A stretch of 64,000 nt of DNA from Geodermatophilaceae bacterium NBWT11 (GTDB lineage Bacteria > Actinomycetota > Actinomycetes > Mycobacteriales > Geodermatophilaceae). The DNA lies in assembly GCA_014218215.1 (NCBI GenBank), contig CP043652.1, forward strand, positions 3,162,001 through 3,226,000, in the 5' to 3' direction. The position numbers and the translations under genes were made by a program. Below, piece after piece: positions 24,907 through 33,756 of this stretch. A model generated the notes under the pieces. It saw nothing but the letters and a program-made list of their open reading frames with translations, was not told the DNA's origin and made no database searches. Position 1 is the first letter of the stretch, and each line of letters opens with the position of its first letter.

Positions 24907-26400
24907 GTGGCGGCCCTGCCCCCGCTCACCGACACCGACGTGCTCGTCGTCCCGGTGGGCGCCCGCGGAGCACTGCCGTCGTGGCTGGTCGACGCAGCCG
25001 ACCCCGTCGTGGACCCCGGGTGGCTGGCCGGCGCGCTGGCCGACACCGGCAACGGCGGCCGGCCCGGGGGCATCACCAACCTGCCGGTGCCCGGACGCCG
25101 CCCCCGCTCGGTGGTGGCCGTCGGCATGGGTGACGGCACCCCCGCCGAGGTGCGCACCTGCGTCTCGATCGCCGTCCGGCGGGGTCAGACGCTGGCCGAG
25201 CACGGCGCCACCCGGCTCGTCGTCGCGCTGGACAGCGCCGCCGGACCGGCCGGACCCGAGCAGCTCCGGGCGGCCGCCGAGGCGGCCGTGCTCGCCGGGT
25301 ACCGCTTCCGGGACTCCTCCGCGCCACACCCGCCGCGGCTGGCGTCGGTGCTGCTGGTCGCGTCGTCCGCCGGCGAGGGCGCGGTGGAGCGGGGCCGGGT
25401 GACCGGTGGGTCCGTGGCCTGGGCCCGCGACCTGGTCGCCACCCCGCCGAACACGGCCGACCCCGCGTGGCTGGCCGACCGGGCCGTCGGCCGACTGGGC
25501 GACCACGACCACGTGCGGACGACGGTGCTGGGCCCCCGCCAGCTGCGGGCCGGCGGCTTCGGCGGCGTGCTGGCCGTCGGCGGTGGTTCGGCGTCCGCGC
25601 CCCGGCTCGTGGTGGCGGCGTACGACCCGCCCGGTGCCGGGACCGCCCACGTGGTGCTGGTCGGCAAGGGCATCACCTTCGACACCGGCGGCATCTCGGT
25701 CAAGACCACCGCCGGCATGCGCGAGATGAAGACCGACATGGCCGGCGGCGCCGTCGTGCTCGCCGCGCTCGACGCGGCTGCGGCGCTCGGGCTGCCGGTG
25801 CGGGTCACGGCCGTGGTGCCGTTCGCGGAGAACCACCTGTCGGGGTCGGCCTACCGGCCCGGGGACGTCGTCACCCACGTCGGCGGGCGCACCACCGAGG
25901 TCCGGAACACCGACGCCGAGGGCCGGATGGTGCTGGCCGACGCGCTCGCCCACGCCCACCGCGAGCTCGCAGCGACCGCGCTCGTCGACGTCGCCACCCT
26001 CACGGGCGCGGCGAAGACCGCACTGGGCGCCCGCACCGGCGCGCTGTACGCCACCGACGACGCCCTGGCCGACGGACTGCTCGCAGCCGGTCGGGCGGCG
26101 GGGGAGCCGTGGTGGCGGATGCCGCTGGCCGAGGAGCACGTCGCCCACCTGCGGGCCCAGCTGGACTCACCCGTCGCCGACGCGAACAACGCCCCGGGCA
26201 ACCCGGGCGCGACGACCGCGGCGCTGTTCCTGCAGCCGTTCACCGGCGGGCTCCCCTGGGCGCACCTCGACGTCGCCGGACCCGCCCGGGCCGGCGCCGA
26301 CCACGGCGACACGGTCAAGGGCGGCACCGGCTTCGCCGTCCGGACGCTGCTGCGCTGGTTGGAGTCGGGAGCCCCCGGGGGTGGGACAGTTCCCGGGTGA
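24907..26400 (+). CDS. pepA: Leucyl aminopeptidase, M17 family
   Basis: A 497-residue cytosolic metallopeptidase that removes N-terminal residues from peptides. The metal- and substrate-binding motifs are present: GKGITFDTGGISVK (Lys and Asp ligands), MKTDMAGGA, and the signature NTDAEGRMVLADAL. The N-terminal domain (about residues 1-170) is the typical non-catalytic M17 domain. The GTG at 24907 is the first plausible start after the terminator; no strong ribosome site is seen. Its stop overlaps the next start (GTGA). Confidence 0.92.
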   Translation: MAALPPLTDTDVLVVPVGARGALPSWLVDAADPVVDPGWLAGALADTGNGGRPGGITNLPVPGRRPRSVVAVGMGDGTPAEVRTCVSIAVRRGQTLAEHGATRLVVALDSAAGPAGPEQLRAAAEAAVLAGYRFRDSSAPHPPRLASVLLVASSAGEGAVERGRVTGGSVAWARDLVATPPNTADPAWLADRAVGRLGDHDHVRTTVLGPRQLRAGGFGGVLAVGGGSASAPRLVVAAYDPPGAGTAHVVLVGKGITFDTGGISVKTTAGMREMKTDMAGGAVVLAALDAAAALGLPVRVTAVVPFAENHLSGSAYRPGDVVTHVGGRTTEVRNTDAEGRMVLADALAHAHRELAATALVDVATLTGAAKTALGARTGALYATDDALADGLLAAGRAAGEPWWRMPLAEEHVAHLRAQLDSPVADANNAPGNPGATTAALFLQPFTGGLPWAHLDVAGPARAGADHGDTVKGGTGFAVRTLLRWLESGAPGGGTVPG

Positions 26401-27842
26401 CCGACCAGCAGCACGGCGTCGTCTTCCCCACCGGACCGGACGGACGGCGCAGCACGGCTGCGGTCGGGCGCGCGGTGGTGGCCGACGCGCTGCGCCCGGT
26501 CGACCCCACCGGTGCGCGAGCCGCCGAGCAGGAGACCAACTGGCGTGCGGGCTACCTGCGGCACGTGCGGCGGACGACCGAGGCGGCCCTGGGCTCCCGG
26601 GACGCCGCGCTCGCGATCGCCGACGCCGGCCTGGACGCGGTGCACACCCGGATGCGCGTGGCCACCGGCGGCGGCGAGGCCGACCTGCGTGAGCTGGGCA
26701 CCGCCCCGGCCGGCCGCGAGCTGCACACCGAGACGGTCACCGGGACGGCCGAGCCCGAACGCGAGCTCTCCCTGCCCTTCCGGGGTGGCCGGCTGCGCGG
26801 GGAGGAGCTGACCCGGCGGATGGACGACTGGGTCGCCGCCGGGGTGGTCGAGCCCAGCTGCGCCGAGGCCGTGCGCACGGTGCAGGCCCACCCGGAGTGG
26901 CTGGCCCTGCCCGGCCGCACCGTGGCGGTGCTCGGCGCCGGTGCCGAGATGGGGCCGCTGACCGCGCTGCTGCGCTGGGGGGCCACCGTGGCGGCGGTCG
27001 ACCTGCCCCGCCCGGCGATCTGGAGCCGCGTCCGGGAGACCGCCGGCCGCAGCGCCGGGACGCTCCTGCTCCCGACCGGGGACGGCGGCGTGGGTGCCGA
27101 CCTCATCGGCGAGGTCCCCGCGGTCGCCGACTGGCTCGGCGGGCTGGACGGCGTCCCCGTGCTGGGCAACTACGTCTACGCCGACGGCGCGACCAATGTG
27201 CGGGTCTCGGTCGCCGTCGACGTGCTCACCCTGCGGCTGCAGGCGCTGCGCCCGGACCTGGCACTGGGGTTCCTGGCCACCCCCACCGACGTGTTCGCCG
27301 TCCCCGGGGAGGCGGTGGCGGCCTCGGTCGCCGCCTACGCGGACCGCTCCCGGGCGGCCAAGCTGCTGGGCCGGCCGCTGCGCACCCTGTCGGGGGGCCG
27401 TCTGCTGCAGCGGGCCTACCTGCCCGGCACCGACCCGGGCATCGCCGACAGCCTGGTGCCCCAGCAGGGTCCGAACTACGCCCTGGCCAAGCGGCTGCAG
27501 CGCTGGCGGGCCACCACCGCCCGCGCCGCCGGGGCCACCGTCTCGATGAACGTCGCGCCACCCACCCGCACCCGGTCGGTGCTGAAGAACCGCGCGCTGG
27601 CCGCGGCCTACGCCGGGGCGCACCGGTTCGGCGTCGAGGTGTTCGAGCCGGCGACCTCGAACGTGCTGATGGCCGCCCTGCTCGTGCACGACCTGCACAC
27701 CGCCGGCGGGCCCACCCACGACGAGCCGTGGCAGGACGAGGCGTCCGGCGCCGCACACGGCGGGCTGTGGCGGACCGCCTGGGCCCCGCGCAGCGCGCTG
27801 GGGCTGGCCGCGGTGCTGGGGCTCGGCGGCGCGCGGGGCTGA
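26397..27842 (+). CDS. Rossmann-like protein of unknown function
   Basis: A 481-residue protein with no membrane segment. The centre (about residues 173-205) reads VAVLGAGAEMGPLTALLRWG followed by VAAVDLPRP, a dinucleotide-binding beta-alpha-beta unit with GxGxxxG-like spacing. Downstream conserved-looking parts are LGNYVYADGATNVRVSVAVD and GFLATPTDVFAVP. I do not recognise a characterised family. It is translationally coupled to the leucyl aminopeptidase (4-bp overlap). The function could be a dehydrogenase or methyltransferase-like enzyme; the sequence does not decide. Confidence 0.75.
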   Translation: MTDQQHGVVFPTGPDGRRSTAAVGRAVVADALRPVDPTGARAAEQETNWRAGYLRHVRRTTEAALGSRDAALAIADAGLDAVHTRMRVATGGGEADLRELGTAPAGRELHTETVTGTAEPERELSLPFRGGRLRGEELTRRMDDWVAAGVVEPSCAEAVRTVQAHPEWLALPGRTVAVLGAGAEMGPLTALLRWGATVAAVDLPRPAIWSRVRETAGRSAGTLLLPTGDGGVGADLIGEVPAVADWLGGLDGVPVLGNYVYADGATNVRVSVAVDVLTLRLQALRPDLALGFLATPTDVFAVPGEAVAASVAAYADRSRAAKLLGRPLRTLSGGRLLQRAYLPGTDPGIADSLVPQQGPNYALAKRLQRWRATTARAAGATVSMNVAPPTRTRSVLKNRALAAAYAGAHRFGVEVFEPATSNVLMAALLVHDLHTAGGPTHDEPWQDEASGAAHGGLWRTAWAPRSALGLAAVLGLGGARG

Positions 27843-27919
27843 CCCGGCGGCCCACCCCAGGGGGTGACGCGCCCGCTCGCCTGCTGCACCCGGGGCCCGC
27901 ACCCGCCGATGGACCGGAC

Positions 27920-28966
27920 GTGAACCCGTCCGTGCCCGCCCGGCTGCGCTCCCGGGACGCCGTCGCCGCTGCGCGCACCGCGTCCTGGGTGATGTCGGCT
28001 GCCGCCCTCGTCGTGGCCGGGTTCGCGCTCTTCGACCCGCTGACCGTGACCCCGACCCAGCAGGTCGGGTCGTGGGTGGTCGTCGTCCTGCTCGCGGTCG
28101 GGGTGGCCGCGTGCCGGTCCACCGACCCGCACCGGCTCGACCGGGCCGGGGTGCTGCTGGTCGTCCCGGCACTCGGCGTCCTGGCGGTGTCCGGGCTGAA
28201 CCTGCTCACCGCGGACACCTCGGCCGCCGCGCAGTCCTTCCTGGTGCTCCCCACGCTGTGGGCCGCCGTCCAGCTGCGCACCGCCGGTGCCTGGACCGTG
28301 GCCGCGGTGGCGATCGGCTGCAACGCCGGCGTCGTGTTCGGCCTGGAGGACCCCGGCCCGGCGGTCACCGATGCGGTCTTCGTGGGGTGCGTCCTGACGG
28401 TCAGCACCCTGCTGCTCTCGCACGCCGGGGACCGGACCGAGCGGCTGCTGGCCGCACTCCGTGACCAGGCGGCGATCGACCCGCTCACCGGGCTCGTGAC
28501 GCGCCGCGTGCTCGACGAGGCGATGGCCGCCGCGCTGACCGCCACCTCCGTGGGCACCGGCACCGCGCTCGTGCTGGTCGACGTGGACTCCTTCAAGTCG
28601 GTCAACGACGTGCACGGCCACCCGGTGGGGGACGACGCCCTGCGCCACCTGGCCCTCGTGCTGCGCGACGCGGTCCGCCACGGGGACGCCGTGGTCAGCC
28701 GGATGGGCGGCGACGAGCTGGCCGTGCTGCTGCCCGGCTGCACCCCCGACGTGGCCGAACGGCGGGCCGCCGACCTGGTCGCCGCCGTCCGGGCCACACC
28801 CCTGCCGCTGCCCGACGGGACGCTGCTGCCCCTGACGGTCAGCGTCGGGGTCGCCCACGCCCCGCGGGACGCCGCGGACCTGCGCCCGCTGTACGCCGCG
28901 GCCGACGGGGCCCTCTACCGGGCGAAGCGGTCTGGCCGCGACCAGATGGCGGTCGCCGGTCCCTGA
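27920..28966 (+). CDS. Membrane-bound GGDEF domain protein (putative diguanylate cyclase)
   Basis: A 348-residue protein. The N-terminal half has about six membrane helices (residues about 20-180). A linker leads to a GGDEF domain starting at DQAAIDPLTGLVTRRVLDEA, with the metal and substrate region LVLVDVDSFKSVND and the active-site loop SRMGGDELAVLL. The loop is GGDEL, Leu replacing the usual Phe. An RHGD sequence lies six residues before it, one more than in canonical RxxD inhibitory sites. No EAL or HD domain and no sensor fold is recognisable. Its stop is 4 bp from that of the convergent desaturase. Confidence 0.88.
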   Translation: MNPSVPARLRSRDAVAAARTASWVMSAAALVVAGFALFDPLTVTPTQQVGSWVVVVLLAVGVAACRSTDPHRLDRAGVLLVVPALGVLAVSGLNLLTADTSAAAQSFLVLPTLWAAVQLRTAGAWTVAAVAIGCNAGVVFGLEDPGPAVTDAVFVGCVLTVSTLLLSHAGDRTERLLAALRDQAAIDPLTGLVTRRVLDEAMAAALTATSVGTGTALVLVDVDSFKSVNDVHGHPVGDDALRHLALVLRDAVRHGDAVVSRMGGDELAVLLPGCTPDVAERRAADLVAAVRATPLPLPDGTLLPLTVSVGVAHAPRDAADLRPLYAAADGALYRAKRSGRDQMAVAGP

Positions 28967-28970
28967 CCTG

Positions 28971-30431
28971 TCAGGCCGGGCCCACCAGCCCGGAGACGAT
29001 CTCGGCGGACAGCGCCACCAGCGGCAGCCCGCCCCCGGGGTGCGCCGAACCGCCGACCAGGAACAGCCCCGGCAGCGGCGAGGCGTTCGCCGGGCGCAGG
29101 AACGCCGCACGCGCGCCGTTGGACGACGTCCCGTAGATAGAGCCGCCCACGCTGCCGGTGGCCCGGCCCAGGTCGGCCGGGGTGCGCACCTCGCGCCAGC
29201 GCACCCGGTCGCGCACGTCCAGCCCACGGTCGGCGAGCACCTGCAGCACCCGGTCGGCGTAGGAGTCGGCCAGCCCGGGGGCGTCCCAGTCCACCCCGCG
29301 GCCGGGCTCGTGCCGCGGGGCGTTGACCAGCACGAACCAGGACTCGCTGTCGGCGTCGGGGCGGGTGGCCGGGTCGTCGGGGGAGCTCACGTAGACCGTC
29401 GGGTCGGCCAGGGGGCGGGGGTGGGTGAACAGCCCGTCGAACTCGGCGTCGTAGTCGGCCGGGAAGAGCACCGTGTGGTGGGCTGCGCCCGGTGTCCGCC
29501 CGCGCAGCGCGAGCAGCAGCACGAACCCCGAGGACGACGGCGTCGCCCGCGCCAGAGCCGCCCGGGCCCGGCGGACCGGGGCGTCGCGGGGGAGCAGGCG
29601 GTCGTAGAGCGCGGTGGCGTCGGCGTTGGCCACCACCACGTCGGCGGGCAGCCGGGACCCGTCGGCCAGCTGCACCCCCGTCGTCCGGCCGCCCTCGACG
29701 AGCACTCGGGTGACCGCGGTGGACGTGCGGACCTCCGCACCCCGTTCGACCGCGCGGTCGGCCACGGCGAGGGCCAGCCGGCGCAGCCCACCGCGGACGT
29801 ACCAGGAGCCGAAGGCCTGCTCGACGTACGGGACGGTGGCCAGCGCGGCCGGCGCGCGGCGGGGGTCGGAGCCGGAGTAGGTGGCGTAGCGGTCCAGCAG
29901 CACCCGCAGCCGGGGGTCGGTCAGGTAGCGGGTGCCCAGCCCGCGCAGCGAGGACCACGGCGCGACGGTGCCGACGTCGGCGGTCGAGCGGGCCAGCCGG
30001 GCCAGGGTGCGGGCGCCCTCCAGCGGTGAGCGCAGGAACGGCTGCTCCGTGACCCGCCACATCTCCGCCGCCCGGTCGAGGAACGCCGCCCACTCCGGAC
30101 CCAGCGCCGGGCGCACCCGCTCGAGGTCCCCGGGGACGGCGAGCCGGGTGCCGTCGGCGAACCGGTAGGACACCGCGGGGTCGAGCCGGACCAGGTCCAG
30201 GACGTCGTCCAGCGGGGCCCCGGTGGCCGCGAACAGGTCGCGGAACACCTGCGGGAGCGTGACCAGGGAGGGGCCGGTGTCGAAGCCGTGCCCGTCGCGG
30301 GCGAACCAGCCCAGCTTCCCGCCCACCTCGGGGGTCTGCTCCAGCACCGTCACCCGGTGCCCTCCGGCGGCCAGCCGCGCCGCCGCGGCCAGCCCACCGA
30401 GCCCGGCTCCCACCACCACCACACGAGCCAC
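28971..30431 (-). CDS. CrtI-family FAD-dependent phytoene desaturase-like oxidoreductase
   Basis: A 486-residue flavoprotein. The N-terminus VVVVGAGLGGLAAAARLAAGGH is the dinucleotide-binding loop followed by EQTPEVGGKLG and FDTGPSLVTLP, typical of the CrtI family. The C-terminus GLFLVGGSAHPGGGLPLVALSAEIVSGL is the family FAD-binding end. In carotenoid producers such enzymes desaturate phytoene, but no crtB, crtE or crtY gene is in this window, so the substrate (carotenoid or other polyprenoid) is uncertain. The GTG start has TACCGT 7 nt upstream. Confidence 0.87.
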   Translation of the reverse strand: MARVVVVGAGLGGLAAAARLAAGGHRVTVLEQTPEVGGKLGWFARDGHGFDTGPSLVTLPQVFRDLFAATGAPLDDVLDLVRLDPAVSYRFADGTRLAVPGDLERVRPALGPEWAAFLDRAAEMWRVTEQPFLRSPLEGARTLARLARSTADVGTVAPWSSLRGLGTRYLTDPRLRVLLDRYATYSGSDPRRAPAALATVPYVEQAFGSWYVRGGLRRLALAVADRAVERGAEVRTSTAVTRVLVEGGRTTGVQLADGSRLPADVVVANADATALYDRLLPRDAPVRRARAALARATPSSSGFVLLLALRGRTPGAAHHTVLFPADYDAEFDGLFTHPRPLADPTVYVSSPDDPATRPDADSESWFVLVNAPRHEPGRGVDWDAPGLADSYADRVLQVLADRGLDVRDRVRWREVRTPADLGRATGSVGGSIYGTSSNGARAAFLRPANASPLPGLFLVGGSAHPGGGLPLVALSAEIVSGLVGPA

Positions 30432-30438
30432 GCCCCCC

Positions 30439-30466
30439 ACGGTAGGAGGGGCGCGCTCACTAGGCT
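30439..30466. promoter_or_regulatory. Divergent leaderless -10 boxes
   Basis: Minus-strand TACCGT (30444-30439) ends 7 nt before the GTG of the CrtI-like gene. Plus-strand TAGGCT (30461-30466) ends 6 nt before the ATG of the alpha/beta hydrolase. Confidence 0.6.
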
Positions 30467-30472
30467 GCACGG

Positions 30473-31231
30473 ATGCCCAGCGACGTGTGGACCCCCGTCG
30501 GGCTGCGGCGTGGCACGACGGTGCGCATGCACCACCGGGAGGCCGGCCACGGCGGCCGGCCCCTGGTCCTCGTCCACGGGCTCGGGATGTCCGGGCGGTC
30601 GATGAAGCCGGCGCTGACGGTCCTGGCTCGCGGTGGGCGGACGCTGGCCCCGGACCTGCCCGGCTACGGCCGCACCCGCGGCGGTGGCCGCACGCTGGGC
30701 ATCGCCGGGCTGGCCGACGCGCTGGTCGGCTGGCTGGACGCCACCGGGCTGGACGACGTCGAGGGCGGGATCGACCTGGTCGGGCACTCCCTGGGCGCCC
30801 AGGTGGTGGCCGACGTGGCCCGCCGGCGTCCGGACCTGGTGCGGCACCTGGTGCTGGTCGGCCCCACCCGCGACCCCAGCGCCCCGCGGTGGTGGCAGCA
30901 GGCCGGTCGGCTGGCCCTGGACGCACCGCGGGAGCGGCCCGGGCTGCTGCTCGTGGCGACCGTGGACTACCTGCGGGCGGGCCCGCTGACGATGGTGGCG
31001 GTGCTGCGGCACGCGCTGCGCCGACCCGAGGAGCGCGCGATGTCCGACGTCGACGTCCCCACCCTGGTGCTGCGCGGCAGCCGGGACCCGGTCGCCGGGC
31101 AGCAGTGGTGCGAGGACCTGGCCGCGGTGCTGCCGCAGGGCCGGTTGCAGGTGCTCCCCGGCGCCGCGCACGGGTTGAACTTCTCCCGCCCCGAGGCGTT
31201 CGCCGCTGCCGTCACGGACTTCTGCCGGTGA
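30473..31231 (+). CDS. Alpha/beta-fold hydrolase
   Basis: A 252-residue hydrolase. LVLVHGLGMSGRSM forms the oxyanion loop, LVGHSLGAQV the nucleophile elbow (Ser), and AAHGLNF the terminal His region; the Asp is likely in GSRDPV. The length fits a simple single-domain esterase or lipase-like enzyme. It is co-translated with an App1-type phosphatase (GTGA overlap), hinting at lipid metabolism. Substrate unknown. Confidence 0.87.
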   Translation: MPSDVWTPVGLRRGTTVRMHHREAGHGGRPLVLVHGLGMSGRSMKPALTVLARGGRTLAPDLPGYGRTRGGGRTLGIAGLADALVGWLDATGLDDVEGGIDLVGHSLGAQVVADVARRRPDLVRHLVLVGPTRDPSAPRWWQQAGRLALDAPRERPGLLLVATVDYLRAGPLTMVAVLRHALRRPEERAMSDVDVPTLVLRGSRDPVAGQQWCEDLAAVLPQGRLQVLPGAAHGLNFSRPEAFAAAVTDFCR

Positions 31232-32205
31232 CCACGCTGCTGGGCGTGGCCTACCGCGTCGAGACCGGACTGCGTGACCTGGCGGCCCGGATCGCCCGGG
31301 GTCGCGGGTGGGTGCCGGTGGCCATCCCCTTCCCCGGCTACGGCAGCGGCGGGCGGGTGCGGGTGCTGGGCCGGGTGCTGTTGGCCCCGGCCGGCACGCA
31401 CCCGGAGTCCCGGCTGCGCATCCCGGGCTGGCAGCGCTTCCTCACCCTGGAGGCCCCGCGCACCGGGGTGGACGTCGAGGTCGCCGGCGTCCGGTCGCAC
31501 GTGGTCAGCGACGCCGACGGCCTGGTCGACACCGTGCTCGACGTCGCCCGCACCCTGGACGGCCGCCCCACGGTGCCCGTCCGGATGCGCACCGGCGCCC
31601 GGTCGGCCACCGCGCCGACGCACCTGTCCTCCCGGGACGCCCACCGCGGGGTGGTCTGCGACATCGACGACACGGTGATCATCACCGAGATCGCGCACCC
31701 GCTGCGGGCGGCCTACCGCACGTTCGTGCAGCGCAGCCGCAACCGCCGGGCCGTGCCCGGGATGGCCGACCTGCTGCAGGAGCTGACCCAGGGCCGCGAG
31801 CACGTGCCGGTGCTGTACCTGTCCAACGGCCCGTGGAACCTGATCGGGCCGCTGTCGGCGTTCCTCGAGCGCAACGGCTTCCCGCCCGGCCCGCTGCTGC
31901 TCACCGACTGGGGGCTGCAGCCCGACCGGTGGTTCCGGGACGGGCAGGCGCACAAGCGCGGCTCGCTGCTCCGGCTGGCCGAGGACATGCCCGGGGTCGA
32001 CTGGACCCTGGTCGGGGACACCGGCGAGCACGACCCGGCGCTCTACGAGGAGTTCGCCCGGGCCCACCCCGACCGGGTCACCGAGATCCTGCTGCGCGAC
32101 GTCGGCGTCGGCGGGCCGGTGGTCGGCCGGGTGGGGACGACGCCGGTGGTGCGGGCCGCGGACGGTGCCGGGCTCAGCCGCGGACGGGCGACGCTGCAGC
32201 GCTGA
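31228..32205 (+). CDS. App1-like phosphatidate phosphatase catalytic domain (DUF2183) protein
   Basis: A 325-residue protein. From about residue 145 it carries a HAD-type phosphatase site: GVVCDIDDTVIITEI (DxDxT, nucleophile Asp), VLYLSNGPWN (motif II) and WTLVGDTGEHDPALYEEF (motif IV). This is the App1/DUF2183 family, whose yeast member dephosphorylates phosphatidic acid. The N-terminal part (about 1-140) looks like a beta-rich accessory domain. GTG start within the stop of the upstream hydrolase. The 3' end overlaps the convergent oxidoreductase gene by 32 bp. Confidence 0.87.
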   Translation: MTTLLGVAYRVETGLRDLAARIARGRGWVPVAIPFPGYGSGGRVRVLGRVLLAPAGTHPESRLRIPGWQRFLTLEAPRTGVDVEVAGVRSHVVSDADGLVDTVLDVARTLDGRPTVPVRMRTGARSATAPTHLSSRDAHRGVVCDIDDTVIITEIAHPLRAAYRTFVQRSRNRRAVPGMADLLQELTQGREHVPVLYLSNGPWNLIGPLSAFLERNGFPPGPLLLTDWGLQPDRWFRDGQAHKRGSLLRLAEDMPGVDWTLVGDTGEHDPALYEEFARAHPDRVTEILLRDVGVGGPVVGRVGTTPVVRAADGAGLSRGRATLQR

Positions 32206-33154
32206 CCAGCTCGGCCAGGGCGGCGTCGGACTCGGCCAGGGCGCCCCGGTCGTGGGTGCTGGAGGAGGCGACCAGCTCGGCTGCCCCGGTGCGGGCCACC
32301 AGCTCGGCCAGCTGCTCGGCGACGACGTGCGGGCTGCCGGCGACCGCGCCGGCCACGGTCTGCTCGACGTACCGCTGCTGCGTGGGCGTCATCGGCCCGA
32401 TCGCGGCCACCGGCTCCAGGGCCGGGAAGACCCCGGTGGTGCGGGCCCGGGCCATCGCCCAGGCCTCGGGCAGCAGCAGCTCGCGGGCCTGGGCGTCGGA
32501 GTCGGCGACCAGCACGTCCAGGCTCACCGCCACCCAGGGCTCCGCTGCCTGCGCGGAGGGCCGGAACGCCTGTCGGTAGCGGTCCAGCGGTTCCTCCGGC
32601 GCGCGCAGCAGCGGCCCGCCGACGACGACGGGCAGCCCCAGCGCGGCGGCGACGTCCAGACCGTGCCCGGTGGCCAGCACGAAGAGCGGGACGGCGGCGG
32701 CCGGGCGGGGGTGCGCGGTGATCTCGGCCGTGCCCTCCAGGTGGGCGCGCAGCTCGGCCAGGTCGGTGGCGAAGTCGGTGTCGGCCTGCCGCAGCGCGCG
32801 GCGGACCGGGGCGGTGAACCCGGGGGAGCGGCCCACCCCCAGGTCGACCCGGCCCGGGGCGACCGCGGCCAGGGTGGCGAACTGCTCGGCGACGACCAGC
32901 GGCTGGTGGTGCGGCAGCATGACGCCGGCCGAGCCCAGCCGGATCGTCGTCGTCCGGCCGGCGAGCACCGCCAGCAGCACCGCCGGCGCGGACCCGGCCA
33001 CCCCGGGGACGCCGTGGTGCTCGGCCACCCAGAACCGGTCGTAGCCCAGCTGCTCCGCGCGCACCGCCCGCTCCAGGGTGTGCCCGATGGCGGTCGCGTC
33101 GCTCGCGCCCACCCGGGTGCGGGTGCGGTCCAGCAGGGAGAGCGCGACGTCCAT
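32174..33154 (-). CDS. LLM-class (luciferase-like) flavin-dependent oxidoreductase
   Basis: A 326-residue flavin monooxygenase of the bacterial luciferase superfamily, expected to use reduced flavin from a partner reductase. Family marks: YDRFWVAEHHG, RLGSAGVMLPHHQPLVVAEQFATLAAVAPGRV and LGVGRSPG. No flavin reductase gene is adjacent. The ATG at 33154 gives the standard N-terminus MDVALSLLDRT. It is transcribed away from the nitrile hydratase-like operon, so a link in substrate use is possible but unproven. Confidence 0.88.
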   Translation of the reverse strand: MDVALSLLDRTRTRVGASDATAIGHTLERAVRAEQLGYDRFWVAEHHGVPGVAGSAPAVLLAVLAGRTTTIRLGSAGVMLPHHQPLVVAEQFATLAAVAPGRVDLGVGRSPGFTAPVRRALRQADTDFATDLAELRAHLEGTAEITAHPRPAAAVPLFVLATGHGLDVAAALGLPVVVGGPLLRAPEEPLDRYRQAFRPSAQAAEPWVAVSLDVLVADSDAQARELLLPEAWAMARARTTGVFPALEPVAAIGPMTPTQQRYVEQTVAGAVAGSPHVVAEQLAELVARTGAAELVASSSTHDRGALAESDAALAELVSAAASPVRG

Positions 33155-33211
33155 GGCGGGTGCAACGCCGGTCGGCCCCCCGGGGAGTCCCGGACGCGGT
33201 AGGAAGGACGG

Positions 33212-33493
33212 GTGAGCCGAGTCAACGACGTGGGCGGTGCGATCGGGTTCCCGGCGGTCGTGGAGGAACCGGACGAACCGCGTTTCCACCACGACTGGGA
33301 GGCCCACGTGGTCGCGCTGAACGGGGCGCTCATCCGCCGCGGCGTCTACAACCTGGACGAGTTCCGGGACGCCCAGGAGCGGCTGCCGGTCGAGCAGTTC
33401 CGCAGCTCGGGCTACTACGAGCGCTGGTTCGCCGCGATCGGCACGCTGCTGGTCGAGAAGGGCGTCTGCGCGCCCGGGGAGCTGGCGCCGTGA
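33212..33493 (+). CDS. Nitrile hydratase beta-subunit N-terminal half (thiocyanate hydrolase beta-like)
   Basis: A 93-residue protein matching only the N-terminal half of the nitrile hydratase beta chain. It starts with the conserved NDVGGAIGF segment and continues with DEPRFHHDWEAHVVAL, YNLDEFRDA and YYERWFAAIGTLLVEKGV, all diagnostic of that half. The GG segment argues for a structural beta-type subunit over the P14K/NhlE-type accessory protein, which lacks it. The GTG start has GAAGGA just upstream and a TAGGAA box 6 nt before it. First gene of a three-gene operon whose order equals scnB-scnA-scnC of thiocyanate hydrolase. Confidence 0.82.
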   Translation: MSRVNDVGGAIGFPAVVEEPDEPRFHHDWEAHVVALNGALIRRGVYNLDEFRDAQERLPVEQFRSSGYYERWFAAIGTLLVEKGVCAPGELAP

Positions 33494-33756
33494 CCTTCGC
33501 CCCCGGGGACGCCGTGCGGGCCCGGACCGTCGACGTCGCCGGGCACACCCGGCTGCCCGGCTACGCCCGCGGCGCCCGCGGGGTGGTCGTCGAGGTCGCC
33601 GGGGCGCACCCGCTGGCCGACGACCGGGCCCGCGGCCTGGACGTGCCGGCCCAGCCGGTCTACCACGTGCGGTTCGCCGCCCGGGAGCTGTTCGGCGAGG
33701 GCGACCACTCGGTCGTCGTCGAGCTGTGGCACGACCACCTGGAAGGGCCCGCATGA
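33490..33756 (+). CDS. Nitrile hydratase beta-subunit C-terminal SH3-like half (thiocyanate hydrolase alpha-like)
   Basis: An 88-residue protein equal to the SH3-like C-terminal barrel of the nitrile hydratase beta chain: FAPGDAVRARTVDVAGHTRLPGYARG is the usual entry strand pair and YHVRFAARELFG leads to the VVVELWHDHLEG end. Translation is coupled to both neighbours by 4-bp overlaps (GTGA and ATGA). The two halves together give about 181 residues, somewhat less than a one-piece beta chain. Confidence 0.82.
   Translation: MTFAPGDAVRARTVDVAGHTRLPGYARGARGVVVEVAGAHPLADDRARGLDVPAQPVYHVRFAARELFGEGDHSVVVELWHDHLEGPA

Noticed and set aside
33212-33493. The first NHase-like gene as an accessory (P14K/NhlE) activator
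   Set aside because: The N-terminal DVGGAIGF segment and the DEPRFHHDWE motif belong to the structural beta chain. An activator role is not excluded but is less supported.
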